Source: Kitasatospora aureofaciens (lineage in GTDB: Bacteria; Actinomycetota; Actinomycetes; Streptomycetales; Streptomycetaceae). From it: DNA of 64,000 nt. Below the pieces are notes generated by a model, which saw only the letters and a list, made by a program, of their open reading frames with translations, was not told the DNA's origin and ran no database searches. The stretch is taken from NCBI GenBank assembly GCA_000720845.1, contig JODU01000009.1, positions 190,900 to 254,899 on the forward strand, in the 5' to 3' direction. Below, one piece after another: positions 41,631 to 49,650 of this stretch (its first letter is position 1; each line of letters begins with the position of its first letter). The translations under genes were made by a program, and so were the position numbers.

Positions 41631-42143
41631 ATGAGTACGCAGGACCGACCGCCCAGGAGCGGACAGGACCCGCAAGGCCGGCTGACGCACATCGACGAGG
41701 CGGGCGCCGCCCGGATGGTCGACGTGTCCGGCAAGGACGTGACCGCGCGCACCGCGCGCGCCAGTGGGCGCGTCCTCGTCGCGCCCCGCGTCGTCGAGCT
41801 GCTGCGCGGCGAGGGTGTGCCGAAGGGCGACGCCCTGGCCACCGCCCGGATCGCCGGCATCATGGGCGCCAAACGCACTCCCGACCTGATCCCCTTGTGT
41901 CACCCGTTGTCGGTCTCCGGTGTGAAACTGGACCTGTCGGTCACGGACGACGCCGTGGAGATCACCGCCACGGTGAAGACGACGGATCGCACGGGCGTCG
42001 AGATGGAGGCGCTCACCGCGGTCTCCGTCGCCGCGCTCACCGTGGTCGACATGGTCAAGGCGGTCGACAAGGGAGCGGTCATCACGGACGTGCGGGTGGA
42101 GCAGAAGACGGGCGGCAAGTCCGGCGACTGGAACCGGTCATGA
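41631..42143 (+). CDS. moaC: cyclic pyranopterin monophosphate synthase
   Basis: 170 residues. LTHIDEAGAARMVDVSGKDVTAR, ARIAGIMGAKRTPDLIPLCHPL and VKTTDRTGVEMEALTAVSVAALTVVDMVKAVDK are the MoaC hallmarks, including the active-site Lys and His. It forms cyclic pyranopterin monophosphate, the first stable intermediate of molybdenum cofactor. The gene is 86 bp after moeA, and its stop overlaps the mogA start as ATGA. Confidence 0.95.
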   Translation: MSTQDRPPRSGQDPQGRLTHIDEAGAARMVDVSGKDVTARTARASGRVLVAPRVVELLRGEGVPKGDALATARIAGIMGAKRTPDLIPLCHPLSVSGVKLDLSVTDDAVEITATVKTTDRTGVEMEALTAVSVAALTVVDMVKAVDKGAVITDVRVEQKTGGKSGDWNRS

Positions 42144-42679
42144 CGCCGGACGACTCCGGGGGCGGCGCCCTGCCGGGCCCGTACGCCGCCCTGGTAGTCA
42201 CGGCGTCCAACCGGGCCGCCGCCGGTGTCTACGAGGACAAGGGCGGACCGCTGATCGCCGAGGGGCTGCGCCGGTTCGGCTTCGCCGTCGACGGCCCCCG
42301 GGTCGTCCCCGACGGCGACCCCGTGGAAGCCGCCCTCCGCGCGGGCGCCGACGCGGACTACGACGTGATCGTCACCACCGGCGGCACCGGCATCTCGCCC
42401 ACCGACCGCACCCCCGAGGCGACCCGGGCGGTGATCGACTACGAGGTGCCGGGCATCGCGGAGGCGATCCGGGCGTACGGCCGGGACAAGGTGCCGACCG
42501 CGGTGCTCTCCAGGGGGCTGGCCGGAGTGGCCGGCGGGACGCTGATCGTCAACCTGCCGGGCTCCTCCGGCGGGGTGAAGGACGGCCTCGCCGTGCTGGA
42601 GCCGCTGCTGAAGCACGCCGTGGACCAGCTCCGCGGCGGCGACCACCCGAGACCCGCCAGCGGTGGGGGTGCGAGCTGA
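42140..42679 (+). CDS. mogA: MogA/MoaB molybdopterin adenylyltransferase
   Basis: 179 residues. YAALVVTASNRAAAGVYEDKGGPLIAEGL, DYDVIVTTGGTGISPTDRTPEATRAVIDYEVPGIAEAIRAYG and LIVNLPGSSGGVKDGLAVL are typical of the MogA/MoaB fold. It adenylates molybdopterin before MoeA acts. It overlaps moaC by four bases, and its stop codon is embedded in the CTG start of the next gene. Confidence 0.92.
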   Translation: MTPDDSGGGALPGPYAALVVTASNRAAAGVYEDKGGPLIAEGLRRFGFAVDGPRVVPDGDPVEAALRAGADADYDVIVTTGGTGISPTDRTPEATRAVIDYEVPGIAEAIRAYGRDKVPTAVLSRGLAGVAGGTLIVNLPGSSGGVKDGLAVLEPLLKHAVDQLRGGDHPRPASGGGAS

Positions 42680-43356
42680 ACAGCCCGTCATGGCCCGTCG
42701 AGCTGAGGGACGGCGACATCGTCCTGAGGCCGATAAGGCTGCGCGACCAGCGGACCTGGCGCGAGGTCAACCGGCGCAACCGGGACTGGCTGCGCCCGTG
42801 GGAGGCCACCATTCCGCCGCCCGGACCCGGCGGCCCGATCGCGCACCGGCCGACCTACCGCCAGATGGTGCGGCACCTGAGGTCGGAGGCCCACGCGGGC
42901 CGGATGCTGCCGTTCGTCATCGAGTACCAGGGGCGGCTGGTCGGCCAGTTGACGGTGGCCGGCATCACCTGGGGCTCGATGTGCTCCGGCCACGTCGGTT
43001 ACTGGGTGGACGAGGCGGTGGCCGGCCGCGGCGTGATGCCGACGGCCGTGGCGATGGCCGTGGACCACTGTTTCCGCACCGTCGGACTGCATCGGGTCGA
43101 GGTCTGTATTCGCCCCGAGAACGCGCCCAGCCGCCGCGTCGTGGAGAAACTCGGATTCCGTGAGGAAGGTCTCAGGCCGCGATATCTGCACATCGACGGA
43201 GCCTGGCGGGACCACCTCGTCTTCGCGCTCACCGCGGAAGAGGTCCCCGAGGGGCTCCTGCGGCGATGGCACCGGTCACGGCAGCGCAGTACACCGAACG
43301 CCGGGAACAGCGGCTCCACCGGCTCCAGCGGCAACGCCGGCAACCCTGGGAATTGA
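42676..43356 (+). CDS. RimJ-type GNAT acetyltransferase with CTG start
   Basis: 226 residues. The frame open before the conserved part has no ATG, GTG or TTG back to its upstream stop; the best start is CTG (LNSPSWPVELRDGDIVLRPIRLRDQRTWREVN), overlapping the mogA stop as CTGA. GGTGGGGG lies upstream. The GNAT core shows HVGYWVDEAVAGRGVMPTAVAMAVDHCF and VEVCIRPENAPSRRVVEKLGFREEGLRPRYLHIDG, as in RimJ, which acetylates the N-terminus of ribosomal protein S5. A Ser/Asn/Gly tail follows. Its counterpart is also next to glp and glpR in corynebacteria. Confidence 0.85.
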   Translation: MNSPSWPVELRDGDIVLRPIRLRDQRTWREVNRRNRDWLRPWEATIPPPGPGGPIAHRPTYRQMVRHLRSEAHAGRMLPFVIEYQGRLVGQLTVAGITWGSMCSGHVGYWVDEAVAGRGVMPTAVAMAVDHCFRTVGLHRVEVCIRPENAPSRRVVEKLGFREEGLRPRYLHIDGAWRDHLVFALTAEEVPEGLLRRWHRSRQRSTPNAGNSGSTGSSGNAGNPGN

Positions 43357-43498
43357 ATAAACGTTCGAAATTGATCGAGTCGCGACCATCCGGAAGCGGA
43401 TAATTTCGCGGTCCTGGCAGTCGGCTGATCGGATCGATCACAAGAAAAGTTCGAAATATCAGCCAGATCGTGCGACACACCGGCTCAATTGGCGGATG

Positions 43499-43529
43499 GC
43501 CTCACGCAAACCCCTCTACCGTGTGAGGC
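43499..43529 (+). promoter_or_regulatory. inverted repeat touching the sepX start
   Basis: GCCTCAC (43499-43505) and GTGAGGC (43523-43529) form a perfect inverted repeat with 17 bases between, ending at the base before the GTG start. The preceding AT-rich gap (43357-43498) also has two copies of GTTCGAAAT. The hairpin could hide the ribosome site or bind a regulator. Confidence 0.45.
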
Positions 43530-44807
43530 GTGAGCAGCAGCGGCCTCATCTACGCAGTCATCGTCGGGGCCTGGGCCGCCTACTTGGTGCCGATGTGGCT
43601 CCGTAGGCAGGACGAGCTGAACGAGGCCCGTCCGACGGAACGCTTCAGCACCGCCATCCGGCTCCTGTCCGGACGGGCGGGCATGGAGCGCCGGTACGCC
43701 AAGGACCTGCGGTCGCGCTCCGCCGACGAGGCGGAGCCCGACGCCGACGCCCCGGACGCCGTCACCGACTCGGTGGACGTCCGGGCCTTCGCCGTGTCCA
43801 GGACCCGACGGCACACCCGGCCGGGCCTGCCGCGGCAGACGGCGGAGCGGCCCGAGACGGCGCGCCCGCAGCCGGGCGTACCCGAGCGCGGCCCGAGACC
43901 CGGGCAGTCCCCGGAACCCGCCGAGTCCACCGGCACCGGCGCGGCACCGGCGCGGGCACGGGTGCCGCAGGCCCGGCGCGCGCCCGTCTCGCCGGAGGCC
44001 GCGGCACGGGCCCGGCGCAGCAAGGTGCTGGCACGCCGTCGGCGTACGACCGTGATGCTGTTCCTGGCCTTCACGCTCGGCACGGTCGTCGCGGCGGTCG
44101 GCGGACTCGCGTTCCTGTGGGCGCCCGGAGTGCCCGCGGTGCTGCTCAGCGCCTACATCGCCCACCTGCGCGCACAGGAGCGCCGTCGCTTCGCCTTCCA
44201 GATGGACCGGCGCCAGGCGGAGGCCGCCGCACAGCGCCTGCGGGACCGCGACCCCCGCCCGCGTCGGCGCGGGCCCGTCCCCTCCGCCCCCGGCACCGTC
44301 GGCGACCTCGACACCGAGGAGCCGGACGAGGGGCCCGACGCGGAGCCCGGCGCCGGAATGTCGGCGCTGGCCGCGGACCGGCGGGCGCTGGTCGAGCAGA
44401 CCGACCACGCCGAGTGGGTCGACCAGCAGCGCGAACGCCGAGGGCGCCCGCAGGGCGACAGCTGGGACCCGGTGCCGGTGCCCCTGCCCACCTACGTGAC
44501 CGCTCCAGTCGCCCCCCGCGCCACGCCCGACGTGGACCTCGGGGCGCCGGACGCGTGGAGTTCGGCCCGCTCCAGTGCCGTCGCGCCCGACCGGGAGGAC
44601 GCCGCCCAGGCCCCCGCTGCGGACCGGGAGCGTCCGGCCGCCGGTGCCGACGAGCGTCCGGCCGCGCAGGCCGAGGAGCGTCCGGAGGCCCCGGGCCGCA
44701 GCGACGCCCGCCGCGCCGCGTCGGCCCGCCGGGCCAGGGAGCGGGGCCGCACACCGCTCTTCGACCAGTACGACGACGGCGACCGCCCCCGCGCGGCCAA
44801 CGAGTAG
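43530..44807 (+). CDS. sepX: SepX/GlpR division membrane protein
   Basis: 425 residues from GTG. An N-terminal helix SSSGLIYAVIVGAWAAYLVPMWLRRQDELNEAR is characteristic of the SepX/GlpR family. A polar, Arg/Pro-rich cytoplasmic stretch is followed by two close helices (VMLFLAFTLGTVVAAVGGLAFLW, GVPAVLLSAYIAHLRAQERRR) and a long disordered acidic/Ala-Arg tail. In Streptomyces venezuelae SepX stabilises FtsZ structures and is needed for cross-walls and sporulation septa. In corynebacteria the counterpart GlpR is the membrane receptor of the gephyrin-like Glp. It is 173 bp downstream of the rimJ-like gene, enough for its own promoter. Confidence 0.88.
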   Translation: MSSSGLIYAVIVGAWAAYLVPMWLRRQDELNEARPTERFSTAIRLLSGRAGMERRYAKDLRSRSADEAEPDADAPDAVTDSVDVRAFAVSRTRRHTRPGLPRQTAERPETARPQPGVPERGPRPGQSPEPAESTGTGAAPARARVPQARRAPVSPEAAARARRSKVLARRRRTTVMLFLAFTLGTVVAAVGGLAFLWAPGVPAVLLSAYIAHLRAQERRRFAFQMDRRQAEAAAQRLRDRDPRPRRRGPVPSAPGTVGDLDTEEPDEGPDAEPGAGMSALAADRRALVEQTDHAEWVDQQRERRGRPQGDSWDPVPVPLPTYVTAPVAPRATPDVDLGAPDAWSSARSSAVAPDREDAAQAPAADRERPAAGADERPAAQAEERPEAPGRSDARRAASARRARERGRTPLFDQYDDGDRPRAANE

Positions 44808-44816
44808 AAGCGATTT

Positions 44817-44844
44817 TTGAGCAGGCCGGGCGGGGTGCTAGAGT
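44817..44844 (+). promoter_or_regulatory. promoter of tRNA-Ala
   Basis: TTGAGC (44817-44822) and TAGAGT (44839-44844), 16 bases apart, end 14 bases before the tRNA, a good vegetative promoter. Confidence 0.6.
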
Positions 44845-44858
44845 TTCACTCGTTGCAA

Positions 44859-44932
44859 GGGCCTGTGGCGCAGTCCGGTAGCGCACCTCGTTCGCATCGA
44901 GGGGGCCAGGGGTTCAAATCCCCTCAGGTCCA
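44859..44932 (+). tRNA. tRNA-Ala (anticodon CGC)
   Basis: A full cloverleaf is visible: acceptor GGGCCTG/CAGGTCC with one G-U pair, D stem GCGC/GCGC, anticodon stem CCTCG/CGAGG with loop TTCGCAT, and T arm GGGG-TTCAAAT-CCCC. The anticodon CGC reads GCG (Ala). CCA is not encoded. Confidence 0.95.
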
Positions 44933-44942
44933 CGCACATTGA

Positions 44943-44982
44943 CGAAGGTCCCGTCCGATCTCACGATCGGGCGGGACCTTCG
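44943..44982 (+). terminator. terminator of tRNA-Ala
   Basis: An 18-bp hairpin with one G-U pair (44943-44960 with 44965-44982, loop TCAC) is followed by CCGTTTCCC. It also faces the end of the converging acetyltransferase gene. Confidence 0.75.
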
Positions 44983-44994
44983 CCGTTTCCCGTC

Positions 44995-45480
44995 CTACGG
45001 GACCTGGAGCGCCTTCGCGTAGCAGAGGCTGTCCTCGTGGAAGCGGTAGTAGCCGAACTTCGCGCACGGCTCGTAGCCGCTGGACGTGTACAGGGCCACG
45101 GCCTCCGGCTGCTTCGTGCCGGTCTCCAGCACCATCCGGGCCCGGCCCGCCGCGCGGGCGTCCTCCTCCAGTGCGGCCAGGATGCGGCGGGCCAGCCCGC
45201 GCCCGCGCATCTGCTCGATCACGAACATCCGCTTGAGCTCGGCGTCCCCGTCGAGGTTGCCCTCGTCGTTGGCGTCCTGGCTGCGCCAGCCGCCGGAGGC
45301 GACCGGGACGTCGTTCTCGTCGTACGCGATCAGGTACTGGCCGTTCGGCGGCGCGAAGTCCGAGGGGTCCAGGTGCGTGGCGTCGCCGCCGTCGCCGTAG
45401 CGGACGTCGTACTCGGCCTGGACCTCGTCGTTGAGCTTCACGGCGTCGGGGTGGTCGAAGGGGACCCGGCGTATGTTCAT
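44995..45480 (-). CDS. GNAT acetyltransferase
   Basis: 161 residues. RMFVIEQMRGRGLARRILAALEEDARAAG is the acetyl-CoA motif A, followed by LETGTKQPEAVALYTSSGYEPCAKFGYYRFHEDSLCYAK. The N-terminal part (NIRRVPFDHPDAVKLNDEVQAEYDVRYGDGGD) is family-typical for small Streptomyces GNATs. The substrate is unknown. The ATG is the only good start; the gene faces exonuclease III across 67 bp. Confidence 0.87.
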   Translation of the reverse strand: MNIRRVPFDHPDAVKLNDEVQAEYDVRYGDGGDATHLDPSDFAPPNGQYLIAYDENDVPVASGGWRSQDANDEGNLDGDAELKRMFVIEQMRGRGLARRILAALEEDARAAGRARMVLETGTKQPEAVALYTSSGYEPCAKFGYYRFHEDSLCYAKALQVP

Positions 45481-45547
45481 GCTTCCTACCGTATATCGAT
45501 GCGTATCCGGAGCGGGACACCGTCCAGTGTGCCGGTATCGTGCCCTG

Positions 45548-46351
45548 GTGCTCACCGTGACCTCCGTGAACGTGAACGGTCTGCGCGCCGCCGCGAAGAA
45601 GGGCTTCGTGGAGTGGCTCGCCGACACCTCCGCCGATGTGCTGTGCCTCCAGGAGGTGCGGGCCGAAGCGGGCCAACTGCCCGAACACGTCCGTACGCCC
45701 GAGGGCTGGCACGTGACGCACGCGCCCGCCGCCGCCAAGGGCCGGGCCGGTGTCTCGCTCTACACACGCCGTGAGCCCGACGCCGTCCGCGTCGGTTTCG
45801 GCTCGACGGAGTTCGACACCAGCGGCCGCTACGTCGAGGCCGACCTGCCCGGTGTGACGGTCGCCTCGCTCTACCTGCCCTCCGGCGAGGTCGGCACCGG
45901 GCGCCAGGACGAGAAGGTCCGCTTCATGGGCGAGTTCCTCGCCTACCTCAAGGAGCTGCGGGAGCGCGCCGCCGCCGAGGGGCGCGAGGTCGTCGTCTGC
46001 GGCGACTGGAACATCGCCCACCGCGAGGCCGACCTGAAGAACTGGCGGGGCAACAAGAAGAACTCCGGGTTCCTGCCGGAGGAGCGCGAGTGGCTCAGCC
46101 GCGTCCTCGACCCGGCGGAGGGCGGGTACGTGGACGTCGTGCGCGCGCTGCACCCGGACGTCGAGGGGCCGTACTCGTGGTGGTCGTACCGCGGGCGGGC
46201 TTTCGACAATGACGCGGGATGGCGCATCGACTACCACCTCTCCACCCCCGGGCTGGCCGCCAGGGCCCTCAAGGGCTACGTCGAGCGGGCCGCCACGCAC
46301 GCCGAACGCTGGTCCGACCACGCGCCGGTGACGGTGGTCTACGGCCCCTGA
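45548..46351 (+). CDS. xth: exodeoxyribonuclease III / AP endonuclease
   Basis: 267 residues from GTG. TVTSVNVNGLRAAAKKGFVEWL, VLCLQEVRAE (catalytic Glu), GRYVEADLPGVTVASLYLPSGEVG, VVCGDWNIAHREADLKNW (Asp/Asn pair), WWSYRGRAFDNDAGWRIDYHL and ERWSDHAPVTVVY (Asp-His) complete the EEP nuclease fold. It cuts DNA at abasic sites and trims 3' ends in base-excision repair. The GTG begins the conserved beta strand. It converges with the MerR gene across 16 bp. Confidence 0.93.
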   Translation: MLTVTSVNVNGLRAAAKKGFVEWLADTSADVLCLQEVRAEAGQLPEHVRTPEGWHVTHAPAAAKGRAGVSLYTRREPDAVRVGFGSTEFDTSGRYVEADLPGVTVASLYLPSGEVGTGRQDEKVRFMGEFLAYLKELRERAAAEGREVVVCGDWNIAHREADLKNWRGNKKNSGFLPEEREWLSRVLDPAEGGYVDVVRALHPDVEGPYSWWSYRGRAFDNDAGWRIDYHLSTPGLAARALKGYVERAATHAERWSDHAPVTVVYGP

Positions 46352-46367
46352 CGGCCGGGGCGGAGAT

Positions 46368-47021
46368 CTACTCCGGCCCCTTCCGCATCCGCCGGTCCAG
46401 GGCCAGTGACAGTTCCGCCTCCACCACGCTGCGGGCCAGCGGGCGCAGGCGGTGGAGTTCCGGTTCGGGGGCGTGGCGCAGGATCAGGCCGGCGAAGAGT
46501 TCGGCGAGGGCGTCGGCGTGCTCACGGACGCGGGCGCCGGCCTGGAGGACCTCGCCGAGCGGGATGCCCTCGCGGACCAGCGCGGAGGAGACCTCCAGCA
46601 GGCGGTGGCTGATGTGGACCAGTTCGTCGCCGTCGGTGCCGAGGTAGCCCAGCTCCATCGCGGCGGCCAGGTTCTCCGGGGTGACCTCGCCCTCGAAGCG
46701 GGCGGCGAGTTCCTCGGGGGTGAGGCGGACCGGGGTCTCCTCGGTGGGCTCGCCGAGGCCGAGCAGGTCGCCGACGTCGCGGCCGTGGTCGAAGGCGTCG
46801 GCCAGTTCCGCGATGCCGTTCAGGGTGTGGCCGCGGTCCAGCAGCGCCGCGATGGTGCGCAGCCGGGCCAGGTGGTGGTCGTCGTACCAGGCGATGCGGC
46901 CCTCGCGGCGGGGTGGCGGGATCAGTTTGCGTTCGCGGTAGAAGCGCACGGTGCGCACCGTGATGTCGGCCAGCCGGGCCAGTTCCTCCATGCGGTATTC
47001 GCGCTTCTCGGTCACATCCAC
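46368..47021 (-). CDS. MerR family regulator
   Basis: 217 residues. YRMEELARLADITVRTVRFYRERKLIPPPRREGRIAWYDDHHLARLRTI is the N-terminal MerR winged helix. The C-terminal half is helical, with no Cys cluster, so it is not a metal sensor of the classic type; it resembles actinobacterial MerR proteins with a small helical effector region. Its divergent neighbour, 152 bp away, is the monooxygenase operon, which it may control. Three close starts (GTG 47021, GTG 47015, ATG 46991) are possible. Confidence 0.85.
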   Translation of the reverse strand: MDVTEKREYRMEELARLADITVRTVRFYRERKLIPPPRREGRIAWYDDHHLARLRTIAALLDRGHTLNGIAELADAFDHGRDVGDLLGLGEPTEETPVRLTPEELAARFEGEVTPENLAAAMELGYLGTDGDELVHISHRLLEVSSALVREGIPLGEVLQAGARVREHADALAELFAGLILRHAPEPELHRLRPLARSVVEAELSLALDRRMRKGPE

Positions 47022-47101
47022 GACCTTATGGCGTACCGCGGGTAACTTTCCTCCGTCCGCCCCCTACCCATGAGTACGGAGCTGCTCTACGCTCCCATTG
47101 C

Positions 47102-47152
47102 GCCAGTGTTCACTGGCACGGTTCCAGACGGTTCCAGGTTCCAGACGGTCCA
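47102..47152. promoter_or_regulatory. palindrome and direct repeat before the monooxygenase operon
   Basis: GCCAGTG-TT-CACTGGC (47102-47117) is a perfect inverted repeat. It is followed by GGTTCCAGACGGTTCCA (47120-47136) and a near-identical copy (47137-47152). Both lie in the gap shared with the MerR gene and are candidate regulator sites. Confidence 0.5.
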
Positions 47153-47173
47153 GGCAAGCGTGGAGGCTCCCAG

Positions 47174-48709
47174 ATGGCCGAGCACGAGCAGGTTCACGAA
47201 CACGTACGGGTGGCGGTGATCGGGTCCGGTTTCGGCGGGCTGGGGGCCGCCGTGCGGCTGCGACGCGAAGGGATCACCGACTTCGTCGTACTGGAGCGGT
47301 CCGGCAGCGTCGGCGGCACCTGGCGGGACAACAGCTACCCCGGCTGCGCCTGCGACGTGCCCTCCCACCTGTACTCCTTCTCCTTCGCGCCCAACCCCGA
47401 GTGGCCGCGCACCTTCTCCGGGCAGGAGCACATCCGCGCCTACCTGGAGCACGTCACCGACACCTTCGGGCTGCGCCCCCACCTCCGCTTCGACTCGGAG
47501 GTGAAGCGGATGGCGTGGGACACCGAGCAGCTGCGGTGGGAGATCGAGACCGTGCGCGGCACGCTCACCGCCGACGTCGTCGTCTCCGCGACCGGGCCGC
47601 TGTCCGACCCCAAGGTCCCGGACATCCCGGGGCTCGACTCCTTCCCCGGCAAGGTCTTCCACTCCGCCCGCTGGGACCACGACTACGACCTCACCGGCAA
47701 GCGCGTCGCCATGATCGGCACCGGTGCCTCCGCCATCCAGATCGTGCCGTCCATCCAGCCGAAGGCGGGCCGGCTCACCCTCTTCCAGCGCACCCCGGCC
47801 TGGGTGATGCCCCGCATGGACCGGGCCATCAGCGGCGTCGAGCGGGCCCTGCACCGGGCGGTGCCCGCCACCACCAAGCTGCGCCGCGGGCTGGCGTGGG
47901 GCATCCGGGAACTCCAGGTGCAGGCATTCACCAAGCACCCCAACGAGCTGGGCTTCGTCGAGCAGATCGCCAAGCGCAACATGGGCGCCGCCATCAAGGA
48001 CCCGGCCCTGCGCGCCAAGCTCACCCCCGACTACCGCATCGGCTGCAAGCGGATCCTGCTGTCGAGCACCTACTATCCGGCGCTCGCCCGGCCCAACGTC
48101 GACGTGGTCGCGAGCGGGCTCAGCGAGGTGCGCGGGTCCACCCTCGTCGCCGCCGACGGCACCGAGGCCGAGGCCGACGCGATCATCTTCGGCACCGGTT
48201 TCCACGTCACCGACATGCCCATCGCCGAGCGCGTCGTGGGCGCGGACGGGCGGACGCTGGCCGAGACCTGGAAGGGCGGCATGGAGGCGCTGCGCGGCGG
48301 CACGGCGGCCGGCTTCCCCAACTTCATGACGGTCATCGGGCCCAACACCGGCCTCGGGAACTCGTCCATGATCCTGATGATCGAGTCGCAGCTGAACTAC
48401 ATGGCGGACTACCTGCGCCAGTTGAACGTCCTCGGCGGCCGCACCGCCCTCGACCCGCGCCCCGCCGCCGTGCGCAACTGGAACCACCGGGTGCAGGAGC
48501 GCATGAAGCGCACGGTGTGGAACACCGGCGGCTGCACCAGCTGGTACCTGGACGCGAGCGGCCGCAACACCACCGTCTGGCCCGGCACCACCGCCGAGTT
48601 CCGGCGGGAGACACGGCGCGTGGACCTCGCGGAGTACGAGGTGCTGCGCCCGGCCCCCGCGAAGACCACGGCGAAGGCCGTCGACGCGGAGGCGGAGGTG
48701 AGCGCGTGA
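47174..48709 (+). CDS. Baeyer-Villiger type flavin monooxygenase
   Basis: 511 residues. The FAD-binding loop is AVIGSGFGGLGAAVRL near residue 13. The Baeyer-Villiger fingerprint FPGKVFHSARWD (FxGxxxHxxxW) is at about residues 157-168. The NADPH loop is MIGTGASAIQIVPSI. The late segment TVIGPNTGLGNSSMILMIESQ is family-typical. It should insert oxygen beside a ketone to give an ester or lactone. It heads a tightly coupled operon with a hydrolase and a short-chain dehydrogenase, so the three may act in sequence on an alcohol/ketone/ester substrate. The stop overlaps the next start (GTGA). Confidence 0.92.
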   Translation: MAEHEQVHEHVRVAVIGSGFGGLGAAVRLRREGITDFVVLERSGSVGGTWRDNSYPGCACDVPSHLYSFSFAPNPEWPRTFSGQEHIRAYLEHVTDTFGLRPHLRFDSEVKRMAWDTEQLRWEIETVRGTLTADVVVSATGPLSDPKVPDIPGLDSFPGKVFHSARWDHDYDLTGKRVAMIGTGASAIQIVPSIQPKAGRLTLFQRTPAWVMPRMDRAISGVERALHRAVPATTKLRRGLAWGIRELQVQAFTKHPNELGFVEQIAKRNMGAAIKDPALRAKLTPDYRIGCKRILLSSTYYPALARPNVDVVASGLSEVRGSTLVAADGTEAEADAIIFGTGFHVTDMPIAERVVGADGRTLAETWKGGMEALRGGTAAGFPNFMTVIGPNTGLGNSSMILMIESQLNYMADYLRQLNVLGGRTALDPRPAAVRNWNHRVQERMKRTVWNTGGCTSWYLDASGRNTTVWPGTTAEFRRETRRVDLAEYEVLRPAPAKTTAKAVDAEAEVSA

Positions 48710-49650
48710 GCCGCCTGCTCCACGTCGCCGACGGGCCCTACGCGCCGCCCGCGCCCGCCCGCGAGCTGACCGTCACCGCCGCCGACGGCGCCCGGATACA
48801 CGTGGAGGTGCACGGACCCGAGAACGCGCCCGCGGTCGTCCTCGCGCACGGCTGGTGCTGCTCCACCGCCTTCTGGGCGGCGCAGATCCGCGAACTGGCC
48901 GCCGACCACCGCGTCATCGCCTACGACCAGCGCGGCCACGGACGCAGCCCGGCGAATCCGGCGTACGGCACCGAGCCGCTCGCCGACGACCTCGAAGCCG
49001 TCCTGGAGGCCACCCTCGCGCCGGGCGAGCGGGCCGTGATCGCGGGGCACTCCATGGGCGGGATGACGCTGATGGCCGCGGCGACCCGGCCCGCGGTACG
49101 CGAGCACGCGGCCGCCGTCCTGCTGTGCAGCACGGGCAGCGCACGGCTGGTGGCGTCCGCCACCGTGGTCCCGATGCGGGCGGGCCGGGTACGCACCTGG
49201 CTGACCCGGCGCATCCTCGGCTCCCGGGCGCCGCTCGGGCCCGTCACACCGCTCGCCCGGCGGATCCTCAAGTACGGGACGATGGGCCCTGGTTCGGGCC
49301 CGCACATGGTCGAGGCCTGCGCCCGGATCGTGCACGCCTGTCCCAGCCGGGTGCGGCACGGCTGGTCCCAGGTGCTCGACCTGCTCGACCTCGACCACGG
49401 AGTCCGGGAGTTGCGCATGCCGGTGGAGATCGTGGTCGGTACGGCGGACCGGCTGACGCCGCCCGTGCAGGCCCGCGCGCTGGCCGCAGCGCTGCCCGAC
49501 TGCGTGGGCCTCACCGAACTCCCGGGCCTCGGCCACATGACGCCGGTGGAGGCCCCGGAGCTGGTCAGCGGGAAGATACGGGCCCTCGCGGCCACCTACA
49601 TACCCAGCGCACGCGGTGAGCGTGCCGTACACGCCGAGGAGAGCGCATGA
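48706..49650 (+). CDS. alpha/beta hydrolase
   Basis: 314 residues. AVVLAHGWCCSTAFWAAQI (oxyanion loop), VIAYDQRGHGRSPAN, GHSMGGMTLMAAATRP (nucleophile Ser at about 116), VVGTADRLTPP (Asp) and LPGLGHMTPVEAPE (His) give the complete catalytic triad. No signal peptide, so cytoplasmic. It overlaps the genes on both sides by four bases. A role as the esterase that opens the product of the upstream Baeyer-Villiger enzyme is a natural inference. Confidence 0.92.
   Translation: MSRLLHVADGPYAPPAPARELTVTAADGARIHVEVHGPENAPAVVLAHGWCCSTAFWAAQIRELAADHRVIAYDQRGHGRSPANPAYGTEPLADDLEAVLEATLAPGERAVIAGHSMGGMTLMAAATRPAVREHAAAVLLCSTGSARLVASATVVPMRAGRVRTWLTRRILGSRAPLGPVTPLARRILKYGTMGPGSGPHMVEACARIVHACPSRVRHGWSQVLDLLDLDHGVRELRMPVEIVVGTADRLTPPVQARALAAALPDCVGLTELPGLGHMTPVEAPELVSGKIRALAATYIPSARGERAVHAEESA

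Noticed and set aside
40192..44807. A novel defence or metabolite cluster
   Set aside because: All genes are recognisable core functions; the neighbourhood is conserved in actinobacteria, though its logic is interesting.
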